In this document: positions 55,531 through 64,000 of the stretch, piece after piece | How the letters are laid out: every line of letters begins with the position of its first letter | How positions within the stretch are numbered: position 1 is the stretch's first letter | Assembly: GCA_028288725.1 (NCBI GenBank) | Contig: JAQGIC010000057.1 | Location: 30,127-94,126 of the forward strand | Source: Rhodospirillales bacterium | GTDB taxonomy: Bacteria; Pseudomonadota; Alphaproteobacteria; ATCC43930; CGMCC-115725 | Length of the DNA: 64,000 nt | Direction of reading: 5' to 3' | Position numbers and translations under genes: made by a program | Notes under the pieces: generated by a model | What the model saw: only the letters and a program-made list of their open reading frames with translations | Told to the model about the DNA's origin: nothing | The model's database searches: none

Positions 55531-56259
55531 TCACGCCGCCGACGGCACCTGGATCTCTTCCGCGTTCGAGGGCCTGCCGGCTCGCCGAAGTTTCTTTGCG
55601 AATTCGGTCGACCCAAACGATCCGCCTGGGGTGGCGTCGGCGAGCTCAAGGATGTTGCCGCTCCGCTCCCTGTCCAGCACAAAAAACCGGCCCGTCGGCT
55701 GATCGAAGCCGACATCGTCGGCGCAGACGTCGGCCATGGCGGCAAAGCCCAGGCGACCCTTCACGATCACCTGGTCGCACATCCCTTCGATGACATCGGC
55801 GGCGGCCCCTGCAGCCGGGCCGATATCGCCTCGACGGAATAGGACAGGGGACGGCACCGGGGTCTGCAGAACAGCCGGAAGATTGGCGCTGTAATAGACG
55901 CGGACCCGCCGGAACGGGATTCCGAGACGCGCCGCTACCAGGCCTGCGAAATATGCGGAAAACCAGCCCCTCCCGTAATCTCTCATGCCGAGCACGATCG
56001 TCACGGTTCCACCGGCGTTGAAACGGATGGCCCATTTCCGGCCGGTCGGAAGGACCGCGTTCGAGGCGACGGTCTCGATACCGAGATTCTCGACTCTCGC
56101 ATTCTGGGCAAACCCGGTCGCGCCCGTGCGCGTGAGGTCGTTGTGTGCAGCGTCGCTTTGCGCAAGGGGCAATTCGGCGGTGATGATGTCCATGGCGAAG
56201 TGATCCTCGATGAAGTCGGCCTTGCCGTCGTCACCTTCGTCATTGCCATAGAGCTCCAA
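55531..56259 (-). pseudogene. Fragment related to molybdopterin-binding subunit of xanthine dehydrogenase family
   Basis: About 240 residues with a start-less 5' end (upstream frame stopped by TGA). RFNAGGTVTIVLGMRDYGRGWFSA and AARLGIPFRRVRVY match the D-G-T-V-T...GQG region of the large Mo-binding subunit. A later stretch (DDVGFDQPTGRFFVLDRERS, then ILELAD) aligns with its next block. The full subunit is about 750 residues, so this is an internal fragment. It has no partner genes. A short stand-alone protein is possible but less likely. Confidence 0.45.
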
Positions 56260-56614
56260 CCGCAGAACTCCGGTTCTTGCGTTGAAATCGGACTTCCCGT
56301 CTGTCTGAAACTGGAATCGCCGTCACGCTCGGCCGGAGGGGCGTCGGGTACAGTGGTCCGGGGCGCCGGTCCTCTTATCGACCCGAACGGATGCCCGACG
56401 AGCCAAGGCAACCGTGATGCGGCTAGTGCTCGATGAGAGATCAATGTCTCTGCATAGCAGGAGCCACCAATCTGAAAAGCGAATGGCGCCATGTCAACAA
56501 TAAGAGCAAATGAGTGTCTGATAAACCCAAGGTCGCGATAACGCATCGTTAAGTTGTCGCACTGATACTCCGCATTGGTCAGAAGACGGTTCGAACGTTA
56601 GTGGGATCACCCCT
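56260..56614. other. Intergenic stretch with no recognisable gene
   Basis: About 355 bases between the Mo-enzyme fragment and the degenerate EAL gene. Short open frames on the minus strand (to 56546) do not resemble known proteins. The part near 56500-56614 is AT-richer and may hold the promoter of the downstream gene. No repeats or RNA genes were seen. Confidence 0.5.
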
Positions 56615-58387
56615 GTGTTCAAGAAACTTAGGCAGCTATCATCCCGGCTGCTCGATCAGCTGGGAGGGGGAGCGCGGGATCCTCGCAAGGCACCGCTACG
56701 AAGCAACGCGCGAGCACCAATGCTCCCGTCGGTCCCGCCTTCCAATTCTATCGCGCAGATCAAAGCATTGTGCGCCAGTCGCGATGTCGTCTCCGGTGGC
56801 TGCCTCCATGTTCTGAACCTTGCCGGCATCAAGGATCGGCTGGGGAGCAAGTGGCCGCACATCGCTGAGCAGGTCGCGTTCCTCGTTCGCAGGACGCTTG
56901 AACATCGGTTATCGCCACAGGACTTTCATAACGTTATCGATGAGACCGTGTTTGTCGTTGTGTTTGCGGGCCTCACTGCCGACCAAGCCGCTCTCAAGTG
57001 CAATGCGATCGCTCAGGAGATCATGACGAAGCTCTTCGGCGATGCCGACCATGAGACAACAGTGCAGATCCAACGCGCGTCGCTTGATGGCAACGGCACG
57101 TTTTCTCTGGAAGCAGTCGATCCCATCGCCCTCGTGATCGAGGCCCTCGGCGAAAGTCCGGTGCAGTTCAACATCGGCTCTACGGCCTCATCCGCAGCAG
57201 GACGCGGCCTCGGCGGTGGCAGCGAACTGGCGACTGCGGGCAACGTCGGGCCGCCGTGGATCGAGATGCCACCTTGCCCTCTTCCAGAAGAGGCGGCCGT
57301 GGGATTGGAACGGCAGGCGGAAAGTGCGCCCCCCCGAGGCGGGGGTGGGCAGCCTCTCGAGGGCGAATACCAACAGCAGCTTTACGAACTGATGCGGGTC
57401 ATCGGCGCGACCGGGGACAAGATCGACGATTGGCGCCGTCATCGTCCGAATCCCTCCGCCATTCGATCCGGCGCGATCGACCAGCACTCGCCCACCCACG
57501 ATGACGAGAGCGCATCCGCACCCAAGGAGCACGTCTGGGTAAGCCGCTCGACGGAAAGGGTCGCGCGGACGGCGCGCCAGCTCGCGACGCCCGGCGCCCT
57601 CCAGGATGCCGAATTCTCGTACCAGCCGGCGTGGTTTGCGGACAAAGGGGCGGTCACGCTCTATGCATGCGAGATGTGGTTTCGCGGCGAGGAGGGGCGC
57701 GCATCGATCGACGACATCATGGCCGCCAATCCCGATCCGCTGATCGCGAGCCTTACGGACCTGCTGGTTTTACGGAAGGGCCTGTCGGACATCGCGCGCT
57801 GCTGCGGCGAGAACCGCAAAGCGCTGGTCAGGATTCCGGTCCATTACGCGACGATCGCCAATCGGGAAATGCGGGATAAGCTCCTGGCGATTTGCGAGAG
57901 CGTGCCCAACCTCATTCGCCGCCTGCTCATCCTCGAAATTGCCGATCTTCGAGGGATCGATTGGGGACAGCTCGCGCATTTTGTTACGCCGCTGACCCGG
58001 GTCTGCCGCTCGGTCTCCGTGCGTCTGGGCATCGACAACCATATCCCCCGGGAACTTGCCGCCGCAGGCGTGAGCCTCGTCGGCGGCGATATGCGCGACT
58101 ACCCGGGATCGGAGGCCGAGGCGATCGCGCAGCTACGGCTTTTTGCGTGCGAGGCCAAACGGGCGGGACTCGCCTCCTATGTGCTTGGCCTCGAAACGCG
58201 CAGCCTGGTGCTCGGCGCCATTTTCGGCGGCTTCGACTATGCGAGCGGCCCCGCTGTCGCCGCCTCCGTCGCCAGTCCGGCAGGGGTGCATAGCTTCGAA
58301 CTCATCGATCTTTACCGGTCGGGGAAAGTCGGCGGGCAAGCGCAGAATGGAACCGTCGCCGAGATGGTGCCAAACGCGTGGGGATGA
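56615..58387 (+). CDS. Degenerate GGDEF/EAL-type protein
   Basis: 590 residues. An N-terminal part (about 60-200) looks like a worn GGDEF-type fold (FHNVIDETVFVVVFAGL). A linker follows, and a C-terminal part (about 340-590) has the strand order of an EAL domain (QPAWFADKGAVTLYACEMWFR, then ILEIADLRGIDW, then YVLGLETRS). The catalytic E-A-L, metal-binding Glu/Asp and the GGDEF motif are absent, so it should not make or break cyclic-di-GMP, but might sense it. The start is a GTG at 56615 with a weak ribosome site. The kinase gene follows after 178 bases. Confidence 0.6.
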   Translation: MFKKLRQLSSRLLDQLGGGARDPRKAPLRSNARAPMLPSVPPSNSIAQIKALCASRDVVSGGCLHVLNLAGIKDRLGSKWPHIAEQVAFLVRRTLEHRLSPQDFHNVIDETVFVVVFAGLTADQAALKCNAIAQEIMTKLFGDADHETTVQIQRASLDGNGTFSLEAVDPIALVIEALGESPVQFNIGSTASSAAGRGLGGGSELATAGNVGPPWIEMPPCPLPEEAAVGLERQAESAPPRGGGGQPLEGEYQQQLYELMRVIGATGDKIDDWRRHRPNPSAIRSGAIDQHSPTHDDESASAPKEHVWVSRSTERVARTARQLATPGALQDAEFSYQPAWFADKGAVTLYACEMWFRGEEGRASIDDIMAANPDPLIASLTDLLVLRKGLSDIARCCGENRKALVRIPVHYATIANREMRDKLLAICESVPNLIRRLLILEIADLRGIDWGQLAHFVTPLTRVCRSVSVRLGIDNHIPRELAAAGVSLVGGDMRDYPGSEAEAIAQLRLFACEAKRAGLASYVLGLETRSLVLGAIFGGFDYASGPAVAASVASPAGVHSFELIDLYRSGKVGGQAQNGTVAEMVPNAWG

Positions 58388-58565
58388 AACGGGTCTGATT
58401 GGGCGGTGTCTCAGCCGTGGGAATTCGCCGATACCTCCCGAGATTCGCCAAGGGGAATTGCGCTTCGGCGTCCACTCCAAACGAGAACCCGTGCGGACGA
58501 ACCGACAGGGGTGCCCGGCAGCACTCCGGCGGAACAGCGCTTTGCCAGATGAAAGCCATCCTGCC

Positions 58566-60473
58566 ATGACCAACAGCGTGGGCCTGCCGCCGGACCTCGA
58601 TGCCCTGACGATTCTGGAAAGCACGACGGATTGCGTCTGCGTCATCGATCGGGACTGGCGAATCGCATACATGAGTCGACGCGCGTCGGTGGAGACCGCC
58701 CGCGGCCGTGAGTTCGTCGGCCTCGTTCTTTGGGAGGCGCTTCCGGAGATCGGCGCCAGCGCCTTCGGACGCGCCTACCGCCAGGCAATGGCCGAAGGCG
58801 TACCCACGGAGGCCGAGGAATTCTACCCTCCGCTAGACGCCTGGTTTTCCGCGAACGCCTATCCGCTGCCGGATGGCATCATGGTGTTCTTTCGCAACAT
58901 CAACGCGCGCAAGCAAAGCGAGGCGGCGCTGAGGGCGAGCGAGGAGCGGTTTCGCGAGCTGTTCCGGACGCTGAATCAGGGCATCGTGTTCCACGATCGT
59001 CATGGCAACATCATCGACGCCAATCCGGCCGCCGGGCATATTCTCGGGCTGTCCCTCGACGAGCTGCGTTCTTCTCGCCACTCCGGCGACCGACGATGGC
59101 GGGCGGTCGACGGCGAAGGCCGAGAACTGCCGCCCGCGAAGCATCCGAGCGTGATGGCACTCAGCACGGGACGGACCCAGCACGACTGCGTCCTTGGGAT
59201 TTTCAATCCGCTGCTCGATGAGCGCCGCTGGCTCCTGGTCGACGCCATACCCCAGTTCCGTTTGGGCGAAGCCACCCCTTACCAGGTCTATACGCTGTTC
59301 AGCGACCGTACGGATCAGCGGCGTGCCGAGATCGCGTTGCGCGAAAGCGAGGCGCATCTCAGCCGGGCGCAGCGTGTGGCTGCGATCGGCAGTGGCGAAA
59401 TCGATTTCAGCAACGGAAGCTGGAAATGGTCCGATGAGACCTACCGGATCTACGGGTTGGATAAGGCGACGTTCGTGATCTCCGCGGAGTCGATCGCGGC
59501 GATGGTGCATGTGGAGGATCGCGAGTACTTCGGGGCAAGCGTTGAAGCCGCCCGACGGGGGATCACACCCCCGACGATCGAATATCGCATCGCTCGTCCG
59601 GATGGCCAGATCCGAACCGTCGCCCGTGAATGCGAGCTAACGCGCGATGAATCGGGCGCGGTGATCGGAGTCATCGCAACGACCCGGGATGTCACCGAGC
59701 TGCGGGCGGCACAACGGCAGAGGGAAGAACTGCAGGAGCAGCTGCTCCATGCCCAGCGCCTGGACGCCCTCGGCACGCTTGCCGGCGGCATCGCGCATGA
59801 CCTGAACAACACGCTGGTTCCAATTATCGCGCTTGCCTGCCTGGGCCGCGATGCGACCCGGGCGGGCGAACCGCTCCATGCGGATCTTCTGACCATCCTG
59901 CAGGCCGGGCTCCGGGCCCAGGAACTCGTCCAGAAAATCCTGGCGTTCAGCCGCAAGGAGACGGCGGAGCCGGCATTGTTCGCCCTCGCTTCCGTTCTTC
60001 GCGAGGCGCTTGGCATGCTGCGCGCGGGCGTGCCGTCCTCGATCTGCATCGATGAATCGCTCGCCGACATCCCGCCGATCCATGGCGACCCGGGCCAGAT
60101 CCACCAGGTCATCGTCAATTTGATTACGAATTCGGCACAGGCGATCGGCCCGCGACCGGGCACTATAACGGTCACCCTCGATCTAGCGGCGATCGGCGCC
60201 GCGCCGGCAGCTCAACTGGCGATCACCGATACCGGTTGCGGGATGGATGAGGCGACCCTGAGCCGCGCCCTGGAGCCGTTTTTTACGACCAAGGGTGTCG
60301 GCGAGGGGACCGGCCTCGGTCTTTCCGTGGTGCATGGTATTGTGGCGAGCCACCACGGCACGATGCAGATCCAAAGCCGCACCGGCCAGGGAACCTCGGT
60401 CACGATCCGTCTGCCGCTGGCGCCGCCCGGACCTGAGCCCGCAGCGGCCGTTGAGAGGAAAAGCAATGAATAA
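58566..60473 (+). CDS. PAS-domain sensor histidine kinase
   Basis: 635 residues, soluble (no membrane segments). Three PAS domains (about 10-115, 130-250, 275-390) precede a HisKA domain with H411 in GGIAHDLNNTL. The ATPase domain follows, with N-box NLITNSAQAI, G1 DTGCGMD and G2 GEGTGLGLSVV. This resembles the hybrid-type PAS kinases whose receiver is separate. Its stop lies inside the next gene, a receiver protein, by 8 bases, so the pair is co-translated. Ligand and output are unknown. Confidence 0.9.
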   Translation: MTNSVGLPPDLDALTILESTTDCVCVIDRDWRIAYMSRRASVETARGREFVGLVLWEALPEIGASAFGRAYRQAMAEGVPTEAEEFYPPLDAWFSANAYPLPDGIMVFFRNINARKQSEAALRASEERFRELFRTLNQGIVFHDRHGNIIDANPAAGHILGLSLDELRSSRHSGDRRWRAVDGEGRELPPAKHPSVMALSTGRTQHDCVLGIFNPLLDERRWLLVDAIPQFRLGEATPYQVYTLFSDRTDQRRAEIALRESEAHLSRAQRVAAIGSGEIDFSNGSWKWSDETYRIYGLDKATFVISAESIAAMVHVEDREYFGASVEAARRGITPPTIEYRIARPDGQIRTVARECELTRDESGAVIGVIATTRDVTELRAAQRQREELQEQLLHAQRLDALGTLAGGIAHDLNNTLVPIIALACLGRDATRAGEPLHADLLTILQAGLRAQELVQKILAFSRKETAEPALFALASVLREALGMLRAGVPSSICIDESLADIPPIHGDPGQIHQVIVNLITNSAQAIGPRPGTITVTLDLAAIGAAPAAQLAITDTGCGMDEATLSRALEPFFTTKGVGEGTGLGLSVVHGIVASHHGTMQIQSRTGQGTSVTIRLPLAPPGPEPAAAVERKSNE

Positions 60474-60849
60474 CCCTCTTGTTTTGGTGATCGAAGACGA
60501 CGAAGTGGTCCGCGACCTGATCAAGCGGCTACTCGAAATGGCAGACTATCGGGTGGTCGTGGCGGGCAATGGTCGGGAAGGCTTGAAGCAATATCGGCTG
60601 ACCGCGCCGGCCCTGGTGATTACCGATCTCATCATGCCGGAAAGGGAGGGGATCGAGACCATAATGGAACTGCGCAAGCACGGCAGCAACGTCCGAATAC
60701 TCGCGATCTCTGGCGGCGGCCGTATCGGCAACTCCGATATCCTTCGCGTCGCCCGCTCGCTCGGCGCCGACGATATCCTGGCGAAGCCTTTTCAGCCCGT
60801 CGACTTGATCGGCAAGGTCCAGGAGCTTCTGGCTTCCCCTAGAGAATAA
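60466..60849 (+). CDS. Single-domain response regulator
   Basis: 127 residues, only a receiver domain: acidic pair IEDDEV near the N-terminus, phospho-acceptor D54 in VITDLIMP, and K107 in LAKPF. No output domain, so it likely relays phosphate or acts by protein contact, as CheY/DivK/Sma0114-type proteins do. GAGAGGAAAAGC precedes the ATG, and the start overlaps the kinase stop. A similar protein is at 63279-63674, with the same M-P-E-x-E-G-I block after the Asp. Confidence 0.92.
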   Translation: MNNPLVLVIEDDEVVRDLIKRLLEMADYRVVVAGNGREGLKQYRLTAPALVITDLIMPEREGIETIMELRKHGSNVRILAISGGGRIGNSDILRVARSLGADDILAKPFQPVDLIGKVQELLASPRE

Positions 60850-60950
60850 GGACGACAGCGTGAGCGCTGAAAGACTTGGGCAGTCAGGGACCGCAGCAGT
60901 CACCGGATGCTCGCCGAACGAGGCCGCCATGCTCTTCTGAATGTGATCGA

Positions 60951-61101
60951 GGCCACCTCTCGCTCGAGGGCGGTCAGGCGATCGACGTTCCGGTGCAACA
61001 TAGACGACGCTGTGGATGCCCAAGGCGACGAGGATCAAGATCAGAAGCCCAGGTGCGATCGCGATCTTGAGCGGAAGCGAGAGATGCGGTCGCGACACCA
61101 T
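60951..61101 (-). pseudogene. Possible N-terminal remnant of a chemoreceptor-type protein
   Basis: On the minus strand, MVSRPHLSLPLKIAIAPGLL and the hydrophobic continuation to about residue 30 look like the start and first membrane helix of a methyl-accepting or other sensor protein. Downstream the reading frame loses sense, and a second frame (RNVDRLTALEREVASI) looks more natural, implying a frameshift and truncation. It occupies the otherwise empty 429 bases between the receiver gene and the TetR gene. The evidence is thin. Confidence 0.3.
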
Positions 61102-61253
61102 CCTGCGTCGATATCGGTTGGGTTCAGCGACGGCCCGAAGCCGATTCTCATCCCGATACGACACGTCCCGCCCGCTACGGCGCCAACTCGACTTTCACCG
61201 CCAAATCTTCCGATGCCGCTGCGAACACGACGCCGCCCGCACTTGCCAAAGCT

Positions 61254-61288
61254 GTATATTAGAGTCACTATATATGACATGAATATAC
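61254..61288. promoter_or_regulatory. 35-bp dyad at the TetR gene start
   Basis: GTATATT (61254-61260) pairs with AATATAC (61282-61288), and GTCA (61264-61267) pairs with TGAC (61275-61278). Both share one centre at 61271. It is AT-rich in GC-rich surroundings and covers the first possible start codon of the TetR gene, so it is a good autoregulatory operator candidate. Confidence 0.6.
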
Positions 61289-61884
61289 AATCGATGCCGC
61301 GGAATTATGAAAGTCCCCTTCGCGCGGAGCAGGCGCTGGCGACGAGGGAGCGCATCCTCCAGGCCGTGGGCGAGATCTTCGAGCGCGACCCGGAGATCGC
61401 TTTCTCGGTCGATGACCTTGCGCGCGAAGCCGGCGTCAATCGGCGCACCGTCTTCCGACACTTCCAGGACAAGGACGCTTTGCTCGATGCCTTTTGGGCG
61501 CGCGCCAACGAGAAGCTCGGCGTCCGGGTCTGGCCCGAGAACGAACTCGACCTTGCCGCAATCCCTCCCGAGCTGTTCGCAGCACTCGACCGCCACGAGG
61601 GTATCGTCCGCGCGTCCAACGTCTCCGTGGCCGGCCGTGAAGTGCGATTGCGGGCCAATGATCAGCGGCAAGCGGCTTTCCGCAAGAGCCTGGCAGCCGC
61701 CAGCGAACAGCTGAGCCCAGAGCGCAGAAAGCAGCTCGAGGCGCTGGTGCACCTCCTCTTCAGCCCTGCTGCCTGGCAGACCATGAGGGATCACTGGGGC
61801 TTGACCGGCCGTGAGGCCGGCGAGGCTTCCGCTTGGGCCATCCAGGCTCTGCTGACCGTGGCGCGGAAGGGCGACGACGGCTGA
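61279..61884 (+). CDS. TetR/AcrR-family transcriptional regulator
   Basis: 201 residues. The N-terminal helix-turn-helix is canonical (RERILQAVGEIFERDPEIAF, then VDDLAREAGVNRRTVFRHFQDKDALLDAF). The C-terminal ligand domain is Ala-rich and helical. The start is 61279 or 61294; the second is attractive because the dyad operator overlaps the first. The gene it regulates is not certain. The enolase-superfamily gene starts 231 bases downstream in the same direction. Confidence 0.9.
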   Translation: MNIQSMPRNYESPLRAEQALATRERILQAVGEIFERDPEIAFSVDDLAREAGVNRRTVFRHFQDKDALLDAFWARANEKLGVRVWPENELDLAAIPPELFAALDRHEGIVRASNVSVAGREVRLRANDQRQAAFRKSLAAASEQLSPERRKQLEALVHLLFSPAAWQTMRDHWGLTGREAGEASAWAIQALLTVARKGDDG

Positions 61885-62115
61885 CGCCGACAGGACCGGC
61901 CGGGATCGAGAATGCCGTCGGCATTTGGTGAGACTTCAATGCCGCCTGTGAAACTGCATGGCACCGCGTTATTTAGCCGAGCCGGATTGCCATCAGCAAT
62001 TTAACTCTGAAGATCGAGCCAAGCCGGGCGGCGGAACCCACCGTCGCCACTCAGATAATCCAGGCCGAGAACGCGATGCTTTCGTGATCAGCCGGCCGCG
62101 TGGGAGGAAGACGAT

Positions 62116-63207
62116 ATGGCGAAGATTGCATCGGTCGAATCTGGGTTTTTTCGTGTGCCGTTGCCGACGGTCCTTTCCGACAGCACCCACGGCGCAATTC
62201 CTGATTTCGAGCTTATCACCGTGCGGGTCCGGGACGCGGACGGGGCGGAAGGGCTCGGCTACAGCTTTACCGTCGGGCGCAATGGCGGCGCGATCTATGA
62301 CGTCCTCCGGCGCGAGATCCCGGAGCTGGTCGCAGATCAGGACGCAGATCGGATCGAGTTCCTATGGAATCGCATCTGGTGGGGCCTGCACTACGGGGGG
62401 CGGGGCGGCCCAAGCGTCCTGGCGCTTTCCGCCTTCGACATCGCGTTGTGGGACCTTAAGGCGCGCCGGGCGAACTTACCGTTGTGGAAGCTGTTGGGCG
62501 GTCATGATCCGCTGGTTCCCTGCTACGCGGGCGGCATCGATCTCGACCTGACGCTTGACGCCTTACTGCGGCAGACGGACGACAATATAGGTCGGGGCTT
62601 CCGGGCAATTAAGATGAAGGTCGGACGCCCGCGCTTGAGCGAGGATGTCGAGCGGCTCGCCGCCATGCGCGGCCATCTCGGCGACGACTTCCCGCTGATG
62701 GTCGACGCGAATATGCGCTGGACTGTGGACCAGGCGATTCGCGCGGCGCGCGCGTTTACGCCTTACGCACCGGGATGGCTCGAGGAGCCGATCGCCCCCG
62801 ATGATGTTGCCGGTCATGCGCGGGTCGTCCGCGACGGCGGGCTTCCGATAGCGGCCGGGGAGAACTTGCGGTCGCTCTGGGAATTCCGTCACCTGATCGC
62901 GTTGGGGGGCGTGACCTTCCCCGAGCCCGACGTGACCAATTGCGGCGGTGTGACAGCCTTCATGAAAATCGCTCATTTGGCGGAGGCATTTAGTCTACCT
63001 GTGACGTCCCATGGTGCGCACGACATCACCGTCCACCTGCTGGCCGCTGCGCCGAACCGGTCGTTTCTCGAGGCACATGGCTTCGGCCTGGACCGGTACA
63101 TTGCTGATCCTTTGGTGATTCGGGACGGGTGCGCCATGGCGCCCGATCGCGTGGGGCATGGGATTTCGTTTGACTGGGCCGCCTTGGAGCGGATCAGGTC
63201 GGCCTGA
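62116..63207 (+). CDS. Mandelate racemase-subgroup enolase-superfamily enzyme
   Basis: 363 residues. The catalytic set matches mandelate racemase at a constant +2 offset: K166-x-K168, metal ligands D197, E223 and E249, the D272/H299 dyad, and E319. So it keeps both bases of the mandelate racemase subgroup, which contains racemases and many acid-sugar dehydratases. The substrate is a carboxylate whose alpha-proton is removed. GGAGGAAG lies 8 bases before the ATG. No sugar-acid transporter or aldolase is adjacent. Confidence 0.92.
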   Translation: MAKIASVESGFFRVPLPTVLSDSTHGAIPDFELITVRVRDADGAEGLGYSFTVGRNGGAIYDVLRREIPELVADQDADRIEFLWNRIWWGLHYGGRGGPSVLALSAFDIALWDLKARRANLPLWKLLGGHDPLVPCYAGGIDLDLTLDALLRQTDDNIGRGFRAIKMKVGRPRLSEDVERLAAMRGHLGDDFPLMVDANMRWTVDQAIRAARAFTPYAPGWLEEPIAPDDVAGHARVVRDGGLPIAAGENLRSLWEFRHLIALGGVTFPEPDVTNCGGVTAFMKIAHLAEAFSLPVTSHGAHDITVHLLAAAPNRSFLEAHGFGLDRYIADPLVIRDGCAMAPDRVGHGISFDWAALERIRSA

Positions 63208-63278
63208 CGGCGCAAAGAGCGAGCACTAGCGCAAGCTGAAGTTAATCGCAGCTTTGTTCGAATAAGGGACCGCGCCTG

Positions 63279-63674
63279 ATGCCACGTATAATGGTCATCG
63301 ATGATGATCCGACGATGCTCACGTTCATTTCCGGTCTGTTGGAGGCAAGCTGCCATTCGGTGGTCGTGGCCCAGGACGGACGTGCCGGGATAAAAGCATT
63401 CGAAACGGATCGGTTCGACCTGGTGATTACCGATATCGTCATGCCGGAGCAGGAAGGGATCGCGACGATCGGCGCCCTTCGACGCCTGAGCCCGACGGTG
63501 CCAATAGTGGCGATTTCCGCGAGCAGAACCGTCGGGCGGTATGGAGACTATCTCCATGCCGCCAAGCTGCTGGGGGCAAACGTGGCCTTGGCGAAGCCCT
63601 TCACCGCCGATGCCCTGATGGAAATCGTCGGGCGCCTGCTCGCGTCACCGGGGCCGGGAGAGCCTCTCAACTAG
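63279..63674 (+). CDS. Single-domain response regulator
   Basis: 131 residues, receiver only: IDDDPT, phospho-acceptor D52 in VITDIVMP, and K106 in LAKPF. It closely resembles the receiver at 60466-60849, including the MPE-Q/R-EGI block and the SLGADD/LLGANV region, so the two are likely paralogues from one expanded family. No kinase is adjacent here. The start at 63279 has a weak ribosome site. Confidence 0.9.
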   Translation: MPRIMVIDDDPTMLTFISGLLEASCHSVVVAQDGRAGIKAFETDRFDLVITDIVMPEQEGIATIGALRRLSPTVPIVAISASRTVGRYGDYLHAAKLLGANVALAKPFTADALMEIVGRLLASPGPGEPLN

Positions 63675-63814
63675 GAGGTTCGCTCCACCGCCGCGTATTT
63701 CTGCCGGCACGCTCGGCCTGGTGGAGCGCGAGGTCAGCAGATTTATACAGGCTCTCCTACGCCACACGGCCCGTCTTCAATCGGTCGGGCTCGCTGCGGG
63801 GCGGGTGAAGGTAC

Positions 63815-64000
63815 ATGCGCCTATGGTTGAAGGCATCGGCAGAAGTCGAACCCATAGGTTTGGGAGCTACCGCGCCGCTGATCGACGGCAAGGCGGTCGA
63901 GAAGGTCGAGCAGCATATCGCCGACGCGGTCGCCAAGGGCGCCAAGGTCACGCTCGGCGGCAAGCGCCATGCACTGGGCGGCAGCTTCTTCGAGCCGACC
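63815..64000 (+). CDS. Succinate-semialdehyde dehydrogenase-like fragment, runs off the window
   Basis: 62 codons to the window end. From about residue 20 the sequence [20 protein letters not shown], then [20 protein letters not shown], matches the C-terminal half of GabD-type succinate-semialdehyde dehydrogenases. The N-terminal ~320 residues of that family, including the cofactor-binding part, are absent, and the first ~19 residues look unrelated. This is a 5'-truncated copy, perhaps a rearrangement scar. Whether the catalytic Cys region survives elsewhere cannot be seen. Confidence 0.6.
   Translation, partial: MRLWLKASAEVEPIGLGATAPLIDGKAVEKVEQHIADAVAKGAKVTLGGKRHALGGSFFEPT

Noticed and set aside
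60529..61164. A 211-residue minus-strand gene
   Set aside because: Most of it is antisense to the receiver gene. Only the first ~50 residues look protein-like and were listed as a possible remnant.

Overview
The window looks like chromosomal DNA of a high-GC alphaproteobacterium, most likely of the Rhodospirillales. The codon use is GC-rich throughout, and two periplasmic glucan (Opg) proteins flank an OpgH. Most genes are metabolic or membrane genes in short, tightly overlapping operons. A family of palindromic intergenic repeats (714-843, 27456-27512, 35973-36145, 37716-37805) sits between unrelated genes. I cannot fix the genus from sequence alone.

Region 1 (1-39.4 kb) is mostly ordinary core genome. 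In order it holds: the end of an SGNH hydrolase; a CrcB fluoride channel; a chemoreceptor; an IclR-controlled run of thiamine-diphosphate (TPP) enzymes plus an SDR, with a divergent internally duplicated protein of unknown function; an opgG-opgH-opgG glucan operon; otsB-otsA trehalose synthesis; an S53 (sedolisin) protease; a glpR-glpK-mgsA glycerol/methylglyoxal group; a DUF3311 plus sodium:solute symporter pair; an MFS carrier; MaoC, DUF445 and HD proteins; cydAB; a ModA-like binding protein; a broken polymorphic-toxin-type nuclease gene beside an intact NTF2-fold immunity-like gene; a divergent LysR/MFS pair; pcp; cysH; ogt; and rhlE. A 46-bp perfect hairpin at 18641-18686 carries two perfect DnaA boxes.

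Region 2 (39.6-64 kb) looks like accessory DNA. It opens with the 3' half of a tRNA-Arg-like sequence and a fragment of a tyrosine recombinase. Next come a two-gene operon with two caspase-fold proteases (metacaspase-like and TPR-CHAT), then a lasso-peptide-type RiPP locus, then fragments and signalling genes. The RiPP locus has divergent arms. To the left are B2 (transglutaminase-like), a nucleotidyltransferase and, after a gap, a B12-radical SAM protein. To the right are B1 (PqqD-like), C (asparagine-synthetase-like), an HprK-like kinase and a 51-residue precursor ending in Ser. The B1-C-K-A order, the kinase and the C-terminal Ser resemble paeninodin-type phosphorylated lasso peptides. Convergent to the precursor is a Nif11-like small protein followed by a terpene-cyclase-fold protein, an unusual partner.

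The right end holds a degenerate EAL-type protein, a PAS histidine kinase with an overlapping single-domain response regulator, a TetR regulator over a 35-bp dyad, a mandelate-racemase-subgroup enolase, another lone receiver protein, and a 5'-truncated succinate-semialdehyde dehydrogenase running off the window.
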